Assembly (NCBI RefSeq): GCF_963678635.1
Contig: NC_087063.1
Span: 41,676,759 to 41,740,758 of the forward strand
From: Symsagittifera roscoffensis
Lineage: Eukaryota; Xenacoelomorpha; Acoela; Convolutidae
DNA length: 64,000 nucleotides
Reading direction: 5' to 3'
The stretch's first letter is position 1, and every line of letters starts with the position of its first letter. Below, piece after piece: positions 1 through 12,439 of this stretch. Position numbers and translations under genes: made by a program. The notes under the pieces are model-generated. The model was not told the origin of the DNA, searched no databases, and saw only the letters and a list, made by a program, of their open reading frames with translations.

Positions 1-1340
1 CATCAGAAAAGATAATTTTTTGATCATCGGAGTTTATATCATCGATTCAGCGCAAATAGCAAAAGTTATGCTAATCAAGGATCTAGATTTACTCATCTCC
101 TTATGAGCGCATTCCTCTTTCATAGAGACAATTTGGATCTTCCCAGGAAGTCGAGAGGCCCAAGTCAGCCTGGAAATGGAGCCACCAGCTTCACCTTGTT
201 ACTCTCGTTGCAGAAATCAGTCTAACAGTGAGCCCTTGGTGCAGTAGGCAGACAACCGATATTAGCCAAATGTAAACGCCAGTTGCTCGCAAAAAACAAG
301 AAAAAGGATCGGAACGCATCAATCTCTGTTATACGTGGCGTCAATTGAAAAGTTTTCAGTCTGTTTTGTGTTGCTTTTTTTCAAAAAGTTAAGTTGAATT
401 TATTAATGTTTAGCTGTTTGTTTTGTAATCCAAATTAAATACATCAAAAAGAACAAAAGTTTTTTTGCTCCTAATTCTTTAAAATTATAAAAAACTTGTG
501 TTTAATTTAGAATCATGTCTAAAAAACAGTCGTTCTAGAAAATTCAAAATCGCAAAAAAAGATTGGGTTGTTTATTTTGCACAAATTTAAAAAATTACTG
601 AAAGTTTTCTTTATTACTGAAAAAATGAGCTGAACATCAGCTTAGAACAACTTTTGTTTTCTCTAAAACATACCCTTTACCGTTAATTTTATCATAGTTA
701 AAAGATTATTTTCTAAGATACTATAGCTCAAACTATCGATATTGCATAAATACGGGGGAAAAGATAAAAAAAAAGAACAGTTGAACCTGTATTGAATAGC
801 TTTTTCAGAACCAATTTATTTTTTCAAACAAAAAAAAGTTTTGATGGTTTAGCGAGAAAACAACATAATGTGCAACTCTAGTCAATGTAATTTGGTGTAC
901 GGTTAAACCTGCAGCTTAATCGTCAACTGAAGATATATCAAACTACAGAACTAACAAATGAATCAAAAAACAGAGTTTTTTTAAAAAGATTACAATTCTT
1001 AGAACAATGGCTAATTTTTTTTTCGAACCAAAATTTCCACTGTCTTAAATTTTCTGTACAAAACTAAATAATTACTTGAAATCAATTTTCTATATGTCAA
1101 AAAACTCTATGCGGACCGTCCAACAAAAAACTTTCAATAATTTGTTTTGGAATTTTCCCGTGTTATGAAAGTTAGTAAGCCTCGATTTTTTCTTCTGAGC
1201 ACTAAAAGCGCTTCTCATGACTCACTGGTCAATTTTGAGTTGAAGTTTGATACCGTTGGAAAATTCGTTTGGGAGATCAACAGACATATTAAAAAATTGT
1301 TTATCGCCCTTTTTTATTTTTTCAAAGATGAACAACATTG
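1..1340. other. AT-rich non-coding DNA
   Basis: I see no convincing gene here. The stretch at about 100-350 is less AT-rich than the rest, but it contains no extended open frame with bounded splice sites that I could defend. The remainder is A/T homopolymer-rich sequence typical of the intergenic DNA in this window. Confidence 0.5.
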
Positions 1341-3520
1341 CTAAATGGTGTAGATGAGTTGGCTGAAAGCTGGCATTTCTTTGCAAATCTCTGCTTGCGA
1401 CGTTTGCATTGTAAAAATCAAAGTGTGTATGTAGGTTTGACTGTATTTGAATATAGTCATACGTAAAACGTAATGAATATATTTTTGTGTGAATACTTCT
1501 GGTAATCTATAAACAAATGCAAGAAAAAATACTTTTTGTGTATGCGTGTATGTATGCAAGTTGATGTGTTTGTAAGTATGAGTACAATTTTTTTCCTTAT
1601 GCGCGCGTAAACCAAACCAATTGTAACTAGAAGAATAACTATAACCTAACTTGAATTTTACTAATGTTTCTAGTTTTTCTTGAAAGTTAGACAAGATACT
1701 ATAAGCATAGTATATATGTACGCACATATGCTTTGCGTATGTGTGTATATGTGTAAACTGTATGTATCTATGTAAAAGTGTACAAATTTTGCATGTATAA
1801 ATGTAATTAATCATGTATGTACCTACTGTTTGTGTGTACTCATTTGAGTATTTAGAAGTTATGTAAAATTGTATGTTTTTATGTAAGTACGAACTCTTGA
1901 CTGCATGTCCGCTTGATTGAGTGAATGAATACAAGCATATTTTTTTAACCAATGTATGTTTTTAGGCAACTATTTCTGCATATTCGTATATCAGTATGAA
2001 AGGCACGGTTATATGATTGTATGTAAAGACGTATGAATGCCAGTCTGTAATGCGTGATTCGTTTTGTCTGAATGTGTGAAGTGAATGCAAGTTGATTTGT
2101 GTGTTTACAGGTGTTTGTATTTCAAAGGTCAGCAGAACTAATAAGTAAAATCTTTGCATGTATGTAAACAAAACTTGCGTGTGTGTCTATTTATGTAAAC
2201 TGTATGTATCTATGAAAAAGTGTACAACTTTTTGCATGTATAAATGTAATTAATCATGTATGCACATACTATTTGTGTGTATTCATTTGAGTATTTAGAA
2301 GTTATGTATATTTGTATGTTTTTATGTAAATAAGAATTCTCGAATGCCAGTCCGCTTGATTGAGTGAATGAAGACCAGCAATTATTTTGTATCAATGTAT
2401 GTTTTTCAGTTTAAAAGCTTTTAAAAGTTAGCTGGTTTGCAAATTGTACAAACTTATGATTGAAGTTTTATGTCTGTTTAAACGGAAAGTGTGTACACAT
2501 GAGTAGTTGCATGCTTGTAAAGTACATTCCATGTCTTTTTGCAGGCAAGTACTTATACATATTCGTATATGAGTATGAAAGGCACGTTTATATGATTTTA
2601 TGTAAAGACATATGAATGCCAGTCTGTAATGCGTGATTCTTTTTGTCTGAATGTGTGTATAAATTAGTCTTGAAAGTGTGAAGTGAATGCAAATTGGTTT
2701 GTGTGTTTACATGTGCTTGTATTTTAAAGGTCAGCAGAACTAATGAGTGAAATCTTTGCATGTATGTAAGCAAAACTTGCGTGTGTGTCTATATATGTAA
2801 ACTGTATGTATCTATGTAAAAGTGTACAATTTTTTGCATTTATAAATGTACTTAATCATGTATGCACATACTATTTGAGTTCTTACAAGTTTGTATTTTT
2901 TCAAATGTATATTTGTATGTTTTTATGTAAGTAAGAATTCTTGAATGCATGTCCGCTTGATTGAGTGAATGAAGACCAGCAATTATTTTGTATCAATGTA
3001 TGTTTTTCAGTTTAAAAATATTTTAAAATTTGCTTGTTTGCAAATTGTACAAACTTATGATTGAAGTTTCATGCCTGTTTAAAAGGAAAGTGTGTACACA
3101 TGAGTCGTAACATGCTTGTATAGTACGAACCATGTCTGTTCGTAGTTAAGTACTTATGCATTTTCGTATATGAGTATGAAAGACACGTTTATATGATTGT
3201 ATGTAAAGACGCATGAATGCCAGTCTCTAATGCCTGACTCTTTTTGTCTGAATGTGTGTATATATTCGTCTCGAAAGTGTGAAGTGAAATTAAGCTGGTT
3301 TGTGTGTTTAAATGTGGTTCTATTGTAAAGGTCAGCAGAAATATTAAGTCAAAATCTTTGCATGTGTAAAAGCGAAATTTTCGTATAATTGGTTGCAGGT
3401 TTAAAAGCATGTAAGTAAGTATGTAAAATTTATGTTTGTATGGTAGTTTATTTGCCTTCTTCTTATGTATAAGACTATGTACGTTTGTATTCATACCTTT
3501 ATGTAAGACTTCATTTTTGA
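1341..3520. repeat. Degenerate ~600-bp tandem repeat rich in TGTA
   Basis: Blocks recur in the same order. The phrase AAACTGTATGTATCTATG appears near 1755, 2198 and 2799. The phrase GAGTATGAAAGGCACG or a close variant appears near 1990, 2570 and 3172. This gives a unit of about 600 bp, with the first interval shortened to about 440 bp by an internal deletion. Copies differ by substitutions and small indels. The reading frames on the minus strand (rich in His, Tyr and Thr) follow the tetranucleotide composition and are not credible proteins. Confidence 0.8.
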
Positions 3521-3735
3521 ATGTTTGTATGTAAAGAAGTATTTTTGCATATATGTATGTAATTTTGTACGTATGGTTGTATGAATGTCTCTAAGTAACT
3601 TTATATATGTATGTATACATGTAAGTTTGTATGTATGTATCTATGTATGCATGTATGTATGTGTTTAAGTAAGTTTGTACTTATGTATACATGTATGTAT
3701 GTTTGTATTCAGTAAGTGTGTACGTTATTGTTTTT
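3521..3735. repeat. TGTA microsatellite-like tract
   Basis: Imperfect repeats of TGTA/TATG with interruptions, continuous with the tandem array to its left. It is probably the source from which the longer units expanded, or their decay product. Confidence 0.75.
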
Positions 3736-4832
3736 GAATAAAAGTTTGCATGATTAACCTTATGTAAGTATTTAAATGTGTATGAATAAACGTATGTTTG
3801 TAATAAAACACGCATGACTGTTTTTTGTGAGTATGCATTTAAGTTTGCAACTTATGAAAATGTGTTTATCTTTTTTTATCTTTACAAGTATGCAGCTTTA
3901 TATGTTTGATGGGCTATATATGTTTGAGTTTAGTTGTAATCATTTATTTTATTTCATATAAAAGTATATATGTAACTCAATCCAAATCTTTTTTATCTTT
4001 CTTCTTAAGTTTCTCGAATATTCTAGAATAATCAACTAGACACTATAATGACTGTTTTTTTTTTTCGTTTTCTTGATTTGCAAAACAATTTGATAATTTT
4101 TTTAAAAAAGTTTTCCGTGAAATATTTGATCTTCCAGGTATCCTCATTATGAACATTTCACTTTGAAAAAGTGGCATATGTTGCATTGATAATTTCAATT
4201 TATCTGCAATCAAGGATTATGAAAAGTGTTTCAAAATTGTAACAAGAAAGATCAGTAAGTTTTCACAAAATTTTGTCGATGGAAGCATCAAACAACAAGT
4301 CCAATTGGAGACAGCATGGAGTCCAAAGTGTTTGATGAACTGTTACTCATAGATGTAAAAATTACGATAAGAAACTTATTAGAAAAAATTTATGGTTTAT
4401 TGAGGAAAATCATTGATCGTGCAGACATGCGGCTGGAGAGCTGAAGACGGTAAGCGAGCAAAGTCTCAGTGGCAGGTACTGTATATTTGAAGGATGATTG
4501 ATCAATCTTTAAAAACCACAAATTTTCAATGGTTTTCATTTGAAAAATCATTATTTTGAATCAAAGTTATAAACCCACAGAAGTGAAGCAATTGTGTAAT
4601 CAGATAAACAGTCAGTACCACTTTTTTTAAATTCAAGATTTATTTAATCGATAGAGCTTTTTATGAAATAGCTCAAAATGCTTACGCCTTTTTTTTTGAA
4701 ATGAATAGCAAGTCTTTCTGCATTGAGGCTCAAAATTTCAATTCCTCAAAGTAAAACTGTCTAACAAACTTTTTATTGTCAAATTAAACATGTCTTTGCT
4801 AGTCGTTCTAGCTGAAGATAACACAACATAAT
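3736..4832. other. AT-rich non-coding DNA left of the large array
   Basis: No coding signal seen. The right limit is where sequence shared with copy B of the large array begins (TGACGTTTATCGAAATGC at 4833, matched at 10601). Confidence 0.5.
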
Positions 4833-6629
4833 TGACGTTTATCGAAATGCATTGAAACTAGAAAATGGCACTTACAAGTTTTCGGAAACTGCTGTAGCCA
4901 AATTGGTGTGAAAGCGTTGTTTAGTGTGAAACAGCTATCATCCTGACGGAATCCGAAGATTCAGCAGGTAGAGTGTTGATGATAAGGCTTGATTTTTTAT
5001 CTTAAAATTTCAATCAACTAACCGTTTTTCGAAGATATGTTTTGTTAATAGAGAAGACCAATATCGATGCAAAAATGAGAAGAAATTTCATGATGCGAAC
5101 TGTTTTGATACTGCTAGTAGTGATCACCTCAAACATATATTGAAAGAAAGGTTGAACTCTTGATAACACAATTAGTTGCAGATGAATAATCAAATATTTT
5201 GGTCAAAAAGCCACCGTATTTTGAGAGACAATAGCGTAATCAAGGAAACATTCAAAAGATCAGTTTTATATTAAAAAACTCAAAAATTAATTTGTTGAAC
5301 AAAGGGTTAATCACTGATAATAACTGATAGCGCTTCAAAATTTTGAATAGAAAGCTCTTGCTAAAGCCAAATTGAGTTAATTAGAAGATACTGAGAACAG
5401 TTGACTAGATTGTAGTATCAAATTAAAAATTATTTAATTGCATATTCTTTTAATGGAAAAATCAAAAATTTTGGATGCTCTAATTATAACTCCGAGTTCA
5501 TATCAAGTTTTGAAATTGTATCCATAACTTGTCTTAGTTTGTGTTCAGTCTTTCCCGATTGAATTTGCTCTAATTTGAACAACTGCTTTCCTTAAAAGTC
5601 GCAAATATGTTTTCACCTGCTTTATTCGATGGTTACTATGTTCTGTCGTATATATTGGCACACAAATAACAGTTTTCCCCCAGTTTCTAGGTCCGCTTTG
5701 ATGAAAATTTTCAAAATTTCTGTTAGCACAAAAAAGTTAATAGGAAATACTAAACGTTTTCTAGAAGCCCCGAAAATTGTTTCCTTTTTACTATAAAAAG
5801 TGGTATATGCAAGTCTTAGAAATGGCTGCAGCAATTAATCGGCCATTTTGGTTTTCATCAGTGTTCTCGTTTTTCAAGATCTTTACCCACTTCACTTTAT
5901 TAGCTCTTTCAACCTTTCTATTAAATCAAAGCTTTTGTCATAGATTTTAGAAGTTTTTTCAGTCTCCTGTAGACACGGAAAATGGAAATGTCGAAATTTT
6001 CAAGCCAATTTCATTATTTTAGAGTTTTCAGTGTTTCGTAATTTTTCTTTGTTTTTACCTTCATTTGGCTGAACGAAATTTTTCATTCTTATTTCAGTCA
6101 AATTGATTTTTGCCTAAATGAAGGTGGCGGCCGCCGCACTTGACGAGGTTTGCTTTCTTCGAGATTCAGTAATAAAACATGCATTTTTGAAGGAAATCGT
6201 TCACCGCAGCCAACAGTTAAGCTACGCTGCCAAAATCTTGTGCTTTCCTATATACCATATAGTTTGGTCGCATATAATAGGTATATAACGTCATTTTACA
6301 TGTAAACAAACCAATACCCCAAACGTTAGAAGGGAAAACATGCACCGACCAAAACCTAATTCCATTCCCGTTTCCACAACGTTCAGTGGGAATACTCAAT
6401 AATATACCGAAGTTCTACATGAGGACTATTAGGTATAAAATTATACATGGTGACAATTAGGATTATTACATAGTGACCATTAGGTATAAAATTATACATG
6501 GTGACAATTAGGATTATTACATGGTGACCATTGCTGATCATTTAATACATGGTGACCATTATGATTTATACCTAATCGTCATCCATGTATGACAACCCCC
6601 CGATGCTAACGCACTATATGCATACTAAT
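4833..6629. repeat. 1.8-kb non-coding module N, copy A
   Basis: Near-identical to 10601-12394. In copies A and B this module sits directly upstream of the ~165-codon ORF (shared sequence resumes at GCGATACGTTGGCTGG). At 18000, by contrast, the same ORF is preceded by the tail of the 769-codon ORF region. So N either replaced the coding segment in A and B or is an alternative 5' flank. It contains a GC-rich GCGGCCGCCGC patch near 6127 and a short inverted-repeat block near 6415-6592. No open frame is convincing. Confidence 0.7.
6415..6592. repeat. Short inverted-repeat block with internal 54-bp direct repeats (copy A)
   Basis: The left end (TACATG...ATTAGGTATAAA) and right end (TTTATACCTAAT...CATGTA) are imperfect reverse complements over about 24 bp. 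Between them, a unit of about 54 bp containing TATACATGGTGACAATTAGG is repeated directly. The structure resembles a very small MITE, but no target-site duplication is evident. A second copy lies at the equivalent place in copy B. Confidence 0.6.
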
Positions 6630-6673
6630 GCGATACGTTGGCTGGAAGCTCATGTGAAGGAGATCAATTGACA

Positions 6674-7237
6674 GGAGGCGCCGACGAGAGAACAATTGCA
6701 GAAATTGGATTGTATAAAAGATTTAGATCTTTTTGAGACAATGTGCAAAATCTTGAACATTCCGATGGAAGTGAAAAAGATTTGGGCCAGGGACGTCTGA
6801 TGCCATGGTTAAGAGCCAACATGACTGCATGGTTGTACAAATATGCTAAGAAGCTTTTTTCGAAGCACGGCAGAGTGTACAGTGCGTATCAGCTGGACAT
6901 TGGAGCAGGAGCTTTCAAGCGAGCTTTTGTAACTCATCGGAATGCGGTGACCACCGCAGTGAAGAGAACTTCCAGGACGAGTGAATGTAATGGAAGGGAG
7001 AAAGAAGAGATATTGAAGGAAGATTTGGAGAGAAACGTGACGTTGTGCCTCCACAACAGCTTCTGCCGAAACAGAGAATCTAACGTTGACCCCCTACCTT
7101 ATTGTAAACAAAGGGTAGAAAAGCAGAAGTGTTGGAGGACTGCTTCCAACAGCGTCAGGATAGCTACCGATGTGTTGCAGGACACGGAAACTGAAAGTGC
7201 AGAGTCAATGTTGCAGGAGGAGGAGATGGAGCATTGA
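6674..7237 (+). pseudogene. ~165-codon orphan ORF, copy A, frameshifted
   Basis: Homologous to the intact ORF at 18085-18582. Relative to copies B and C, one base is missing in the run around 6790 (GCCAGGGACG instead of GCCAGGAGACG). The frame starting at the conserved ATG (6741) therefore hits a stop, and the downstream part is open only in another frame. The C-terminal half (YSAYQLDIGAGAFKRAF motif through the acidic tail ending EEEMEH) is preserved in sequence. No family recognised. An AG at 6669-6680 (TTGACAG before GAGGCGCC) could be a splice acceptor, so the frameshift interpretation assumes the reading frame of copy B. Confidence 0.65.
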
Positions 7238-8114
7238 CAAATCGCCGAAAAACAAGATGCAAAAAGAAACGAAATTAGAAGAATTTAGAAGTTGTAGATT
7301 TTCTAAACGATGAAAAACGAAGAAACAAAGAAGTGATGAAAGAGAAGAAGTTAAAACTCGGAATTGTTTTGTATGTGACAGAAAAACTCATATGAGAAAC
7401 AAAGCAACCAAGTTGTAATTGAAACTGAAAGAAAACATTTAGTTGAGTTTTGATTATTAGAAGAATTTGTTGCAATTATAAATTTGCATTTTGATTTTAG
7501 TTAGTGGCTTTAGAGACAGTTACTATTTGTTTAGAAAGGCTTGAGTGAAGAGTATATTTAAATATTCTAGCCTGCATTATTGTTTTTATTCAACTAGGAC
7601 GACTGATCACTTTGTGGTGACATGAAAGGCTTGGGTAATCTCTTGAAGAGGGAGATTATTTCATTGTTCTTTCTAACCACAGAATTCCTTAATTTAAATA
7701 TTCAGGACCAAGAACAACTAAAATTTACGAAGGGAAGAAGCATAGTAGGATAATTTTAGCTTGTTGGCTGGCAGGACTGTCCTGCAAACTAACATCTTTT
7801 AATACCTAGGAGAAAAAGTTTTAAATCAGGGCATTGGCATTGAAAGTCAGATAAAATGTTTTATCTTAGATCATATCCTCGGAAGTGCAGATTAATGAAA
7901 GAATTTGGAAGGCTATAGTGATGTAGTATAATGCCATTTATATTCTGCAGTGAGTCGATATGACGTGGATAAAAGTGATTTCGTGCATTTTGTAAATTCT
8001 GTTCAATGGCACTGTACCATTTTTACGAAGACTACGAGATTCAATGGGGACATTAACCGGGCTGTCCGGGGAGTATGTGACGTTCGACCAGAATTGACAA
8101 AAAAGGCCAGTTCG
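7238..8114. other. Non-coding segment between the orphan ORF and the 871-bp module (copy A)
   Basis: Matches 18583-19459 of copy C and is absent from copy B by deletion. It is purine-rich at first (GAAGAAACAAAGAAG-type), consistent with a 3' untranslated region. No open frame of note. Confidence 0.6.
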
Positions 8115-8985
8115 AGTTAATAGCCGCTGACCTTGAGAATTGGCAGTTTTAACAGATTAGTGACGTTATTTGAACCATTAGACAAACTGTGGAGGTCAGA
8201 ATTTTCTGGTATTTTAAATTTTTAAAATTTTGGATGATGACGTCAGATTTTCCAAGAAACGTCAAAAACGGCCATTTTGGAAGAAATCTAAAATGAAACA
8301 GAACAACAATAGAAGTTGCGAAGACAACAATGACGATACTTGCGAGAAAAACGACGACATGAAATAGAAAAGTACGACAGAGTAATAGTAGAGACCGCTC
8401 CGAGTTGCAACGATTGTGTCGCATTAATCGTTGCAAGGCCATTCACACTAACGGTGAAGGGTGGAAACCAGACTTCCGGAGAGGGAATAGGGGTGTTATT
8501 TCCCCGGATTCAGGAATCCGGAGGGTTCTTGGGACTTGCACTTGAACCATTTTATACGAACTTTTAGCTTCCTGGTTATGTCCTGAATTGAATTTAATTA
8601 ACAACTGGATTCATTTTCTGACGATGAGAAACTAGGAGTTAAGGGAAAGGGTTGATCCATCTTCGATGGAGATGATGGTTTTTATCTACTGAATAAAAAC
8701 ATTAGTAATATAAGAAAAAGTAAAAGCCCTGTTTTTAGGAGTGACCTCGTAGTCTGGGGATACTGAGACCTAGCCATGAGCTCACTATTTTTGCATGTAA
8801 GTAAGTTAATTTGAGCGTTCTGGTCGAAGCCGAAAGCAGTAACATTTTGTCGACCCGATGTTAGGAAGACCACCAAAAGAACTGGCTTTGGTAGAGTCGG
8901 TGAAAAGCATGTAGAGCTTTGTTTAGACGCTGGCCAGTCGTTTTATAGCTTAGCTCTATTTTCTGTCGATATGTACTTCCGGGCT
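8115..8985. repeat. 871-bp module, first copy in A
   Basis: Begins AGTTAATAGCCGCTGACC and ends CTTCCGGGCT. An adjacent direct copy follows with an offset of exactly 871. It contains a conserved 75-codon open frame (8340-8567). However, base changes between copies alter amino acids freely (T/I, Q/R, G/E at matched sites), so I do not call it a gene. The ends do not show the TG...CA termini of an LTR. Confidence 0.85.
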
Positions 8986-9856
8986 AGTTAATAGCCGCTG
9001 ACCTTGAGAATTGGCAGTTTTAACAGATTAGTGACGTTATTTGAACCATTAGACAAACTGTGGAGGTCAAAATTTTCTGGTATTTTAAATTTTTAAAATT
9101 TCGGATGATGACGTCAGATTTTCCAAGAAACGTCAAAAACGGCCATTTTGGAAGAAATCTCAAATGAAACAGATCAACGATAGAAGTTGCGAAAACAACA
9201 ATGACGATAGTTGCGAGAAAAACGACGACATGAAATAGAAAAATACGACAGAGTATTAGTAGAGATCGCTCCGAGTTGCAACGATTGTGTCGCATTAATC
9301 GTTGCAAGGCCATTCACACTAACGGTGAAGGGTGGAAACCAGACTTCCGGAGAGGGAATAGGGGTGTTATTTCCCCGGATTCGGGAATCCGGAGGGTTCT
9401 TGGAACTTGCACTTGAACCATTTTATACGAACTTTTAGCTTCCTGGTTATGTCCTGAACTGAATTTAATTAACAACTGGATTCATTTTCTGACGATGAGA
9501 AACTAGGAGTTAAGGGAAAGGGTTGATCCATCTTCGATGGAGATGATGATTTTTATCTACTGAATAAAAACATTAGTAAAATAAGAAATAGTAAAAGCCC
9601 TGTTTTTAGGAGTGACCTCGTAGTCTGGGGATACTGAGACCTAGCCATGAGCTCACTAATTTTGCATGTAAGTAAGTTAATTTGAGCGTTCTGGTCGAAG
9701 CCGAAAGCAGTAACGTTTTGTCGACCCGATGTTAGAAAAACCACCAAAAGAACTGGCTTTGGTAGAGTCGGTGAAAAGCATGTAGAGCTTTGTTTAGACG
9801 CTCGCCAGTCGTTTTATAGCTTAGCTCTATTTTCCGTCGATATGTTCTTCCGGGCT
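8986..9856. repeat. 871-bp module, second copy in A
   Basis: Direct tandem duplicate of 8115-8985, differing at scattered positions. The duplication is private to copy A as a complete doublet. Copy B has one full module plus a fragment, and copy C has one. Confidence 0.85.
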
Positions 9857-10445
9857 AATGTTACACTGCAAGAAGTGATAATCATTATTTTTTGTATCCA
9901 ATGGGACGCGCTGCTGCATCGCTGGTGTTGGGAATTAATAGACCTGGATTGTGATCGAGTCAGACTCATCGCATCACAATCGGAAACTATTTAATAAGTT
10001 ACACTGCAATTGTTGTGATAAGCTTATCAAATAGATTTGTTATGTTTGATGTTTGTGCCTGTTTCTGGAGCGCCCTCTGAGGGATTTTAGAGCCAGGTCT
10101 GTCAAGTGGCTTTCTGTGGGGAGGTGGGAAATTGGAACTGGCTTGAAGAGTCCGGTGGTGCACCGCTGGACCTACTGAGCTCGGTTGAGATTGTGCCTTG
10201 TTTTTGATTTTTATAATTCGATTTTAAAGTCTCTGTTTTTGTCTGATGTGTTAATGTTGGCAGCGGTTGACCTGGACCTAACACAATCCGTGTCGATGGC
10301 GATCGGAGTGCAAAGGCAGACAGATATGAACCCAATCACAATTGTGTTCGCTGGCATCAATGACCATCTACACAGCAGAGGTTTCCTGAGCAGACTCAGA
10401 GAGCCTACGACAGCCCAAGCCGCTGTATGACCAGCTATAAAAGAT
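9857..10445. other. Non-coding region upstream of the SGNH-like exon (copy A)
   Basis: Contains the direct repeat GTTACACTGCAA (near 9860 and 10010). Relative to copies B and C, about 45 bp carrying the GCGAAGCTCTGCTTCGC hairpin is missing. The region ends in a candidate splice acceptor (GTTGGCAG) at the start of the exon homologous to 14446. No independent gene seen. Confidence 0.5.
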
Positions 10446-10597
10446 ATCCTCGAGTCAATGGGTGAAGTAGAGGATACCCTGAAAGAGGGTGCTTTCACTA
10501 AAATAACACCGAGGGCCGTGTTTGTACTGTCTCCGGGATATGCACATCTCCCGGATGGACTGAAGTTCGTGTATGCGATTGTGGCTTTGCTCTCGGC
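10268..10597 (+). pseudogene. SGNH-hydrolase-like exon, copy A, truncated
   Basis: Aligns with 14446 onward in copy B. A TGA at 10428-10430 replaces the TGG (Trp) codon of copy B. The sequence is then cut at CTCTCGG, where it fuses to the non-coding module of copy B. It retains the AGINDHL motif. It cannot encode the full domain. Confidence 0.7.
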
Positions 10598-10600
10598 GTT

Positions 10601-12394
10601 TGACGTTTATCGAAATGCATTGAAACTAGAAAATGGCACTTACAAGTTTTCGGAAACTGCTGTAGCCAAATTGGTGTGAAAGCGTTGTTTAGTGTGAAAC
10701 AGGTATCATCCTGACGGAATCCGAAGATTCAGGTAGAGTGTTGATGATAAGGCTTGATTTTTTATCTTAAAATTTCAATCAACTAACCGTTTTTCGAAGA
10801 TATGTTTTGTTAATAGAGAAGACAAATATCGATGCAAAAATGAGAAGAAATTTCATGATGCGAACTGTTTTGATACTGCTAGTAGTGATCACCTCAAACA
10901 TATATTGAAAGAAAGGTTGAACTCTTGATAACACAATTAGTTGCAGATGAATAATCAATTATTTTGGTCAAAAAGCCACCGTATTTTGAGAGACAATAGC
11001 GTAATCAAGGAAACATTCAAAAGATCAGATTTATATTAAAAAACTCAAAATTTAAATTGTTGAACAGAGGGTTAATCACTGATAATAACTGATAGCGCTT
11101 CAAAATTTTGAATAGAAAGCTCTTGCTAAAACCAAATTGATTTAATTAGAAGATACTGAGAACAGTTGACTAGATTGTAGTATCAAATTAAAAATTATTT
11201 AATTGCATATTCTTTTAATGGAAAAATCAAAAATTTTGGATGCTCTAATTATAACTCCGAGTTCATATCAAGTTTTGAGTTTGTATCCATAACTTGTCTT
11301 AGTTTGTGTTCAGTCTTTCCCGATTGAATTTGCTCTAATTTGAATAACTGCTTTCCTTAAAAGTCGCAAATAAGTTTTCACCTGCTTTTTTCGATGGTTA
11401 CTCTGTTCTGTCGTATATATTGGCACACAAATAACAGTTTTCCCCCAGTTTCTATGTCCGTTTTGATGAAAATTTTCAAAATTTCTGTTAGCACAAAAAA
11501 GTTAATAGGAAATACTAAACGTTTTCTAGAAGCCCCGAAAATTGTTTCCTTTTTACTATAAAAAGTGGTATATGCAAGTCTTAGAAATGGCTGCAGCAAT
11601 TAATCGGCCATTTTGGTTTTCATCAGTGTTCTCGTTTTTCAAGATCTTTACCCACTTCACTTTATTAGCTCTTTCAACCTTTCTATTAAATCAAAGCTTT
11701 TGTCATAGATTTTAGAAGTTTTTTCAGTCTCCTGTAGACACGGAAAATGGAAATGTCGAAATTTTCAAGCCAATTTCATTATTTTAGAGTTTTCAGTGTT
11801 TCGTAATTTTTCTTTGTTTTTACCTTCATTTGGCTGAACGAAATTTTTCATTCTTATTTCAGTCAAATTGATTTTTGCCTAAATGAAGGTGGCGGCCGCC
11901 GCACTTGACGAGGTTTGCTTTCTTCGAGATTCAGTAATAAAACATGCATTTTTGAAGGAAATCGTTCACCGCAGCCAACAGTTAAGCTACGCTGCCAAAA
12001 TCTTGTGCTTTCCTATATACCATATAGTTTGGTCGCATATAATAGGTATATAACGTCATTTTACATGTAAACAAACCAATACCCCAAACGTTAGAAGGGA
12101 AAACATGCACCGACCAAAACCTAATTCCATTCCCGTTTCCACAACGTTCAGTGGGAATACTCAATAATATACCGAAGTTCTCCATGAAGACTATTAGGTA
12201 TAAAATTATACATGGTGACAATTAGGATTATTACATAGTGACCATTAGGTATAAAATTATACATGGTGACAATTAGGATTATTACATGGTGACCATTGCT
12301 GATCATTTAATACATGGTGACCATTATGATTTATACCTAATGGTCATCCATGTATGACAACCCCCCCGATCCTAACGCACTATATGCATACTAC
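10601..12394. repeat. 1.8-kb non-coding module N, copy B
   Basis: Near-identical partner of 4833-6629, including the GC-rich GCGGCCGCCGC patch and the inverted-repeat block (about 12180-12357). The few substitutions I could see are scattered, consistent with a recent duplication. Confidence 0.75.
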
Positions 12395-12439
12395 TGCGAT
12401 ACGTTGGCTGGAAGCTCATGTGAAGGAGATCAATTGACA

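Larger units (their letters stand above)
4833..10597. repeat. Large tandem unit, copy A (pseudogenised)
   Basis: This segment matches 10601 onward with a nearly constant offset (5768 at the start, 5765 further in), so it is a tandem duplicate. In order it holds a 1.8-kb non-coding module, a frameshifted version of the ~165-codon ORF, about 0.9 kb of non-coding sequence, two tandem 871-bp modules, and a truncated SGNH-like exon with a premature TGA. It ends abruptly inside that exon (after 10597), where copy B starts. The 769-codon ORF is missing. Confidence 0.85.

Noticed and set aside
1341-3494. Minus-strand frames rich in Tyr, His and Thr
   Set aside because: Direct translation of a TGTA-rich tandem repeat.
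5622-5834. Minus-strand 70-codon frame repeated at 11378-11599
   Set aside because: Repeated only because module N is duplicated. No motif, no start context, AT-rich composition.
8149-9438. Conserved 97- and 75-codon frames in the 871-bp modules
   Set aside because: They overlap on opposite strands, and differences between copies change amino acids as often as not. Conservation reflects recent duplication, not coding constraint.
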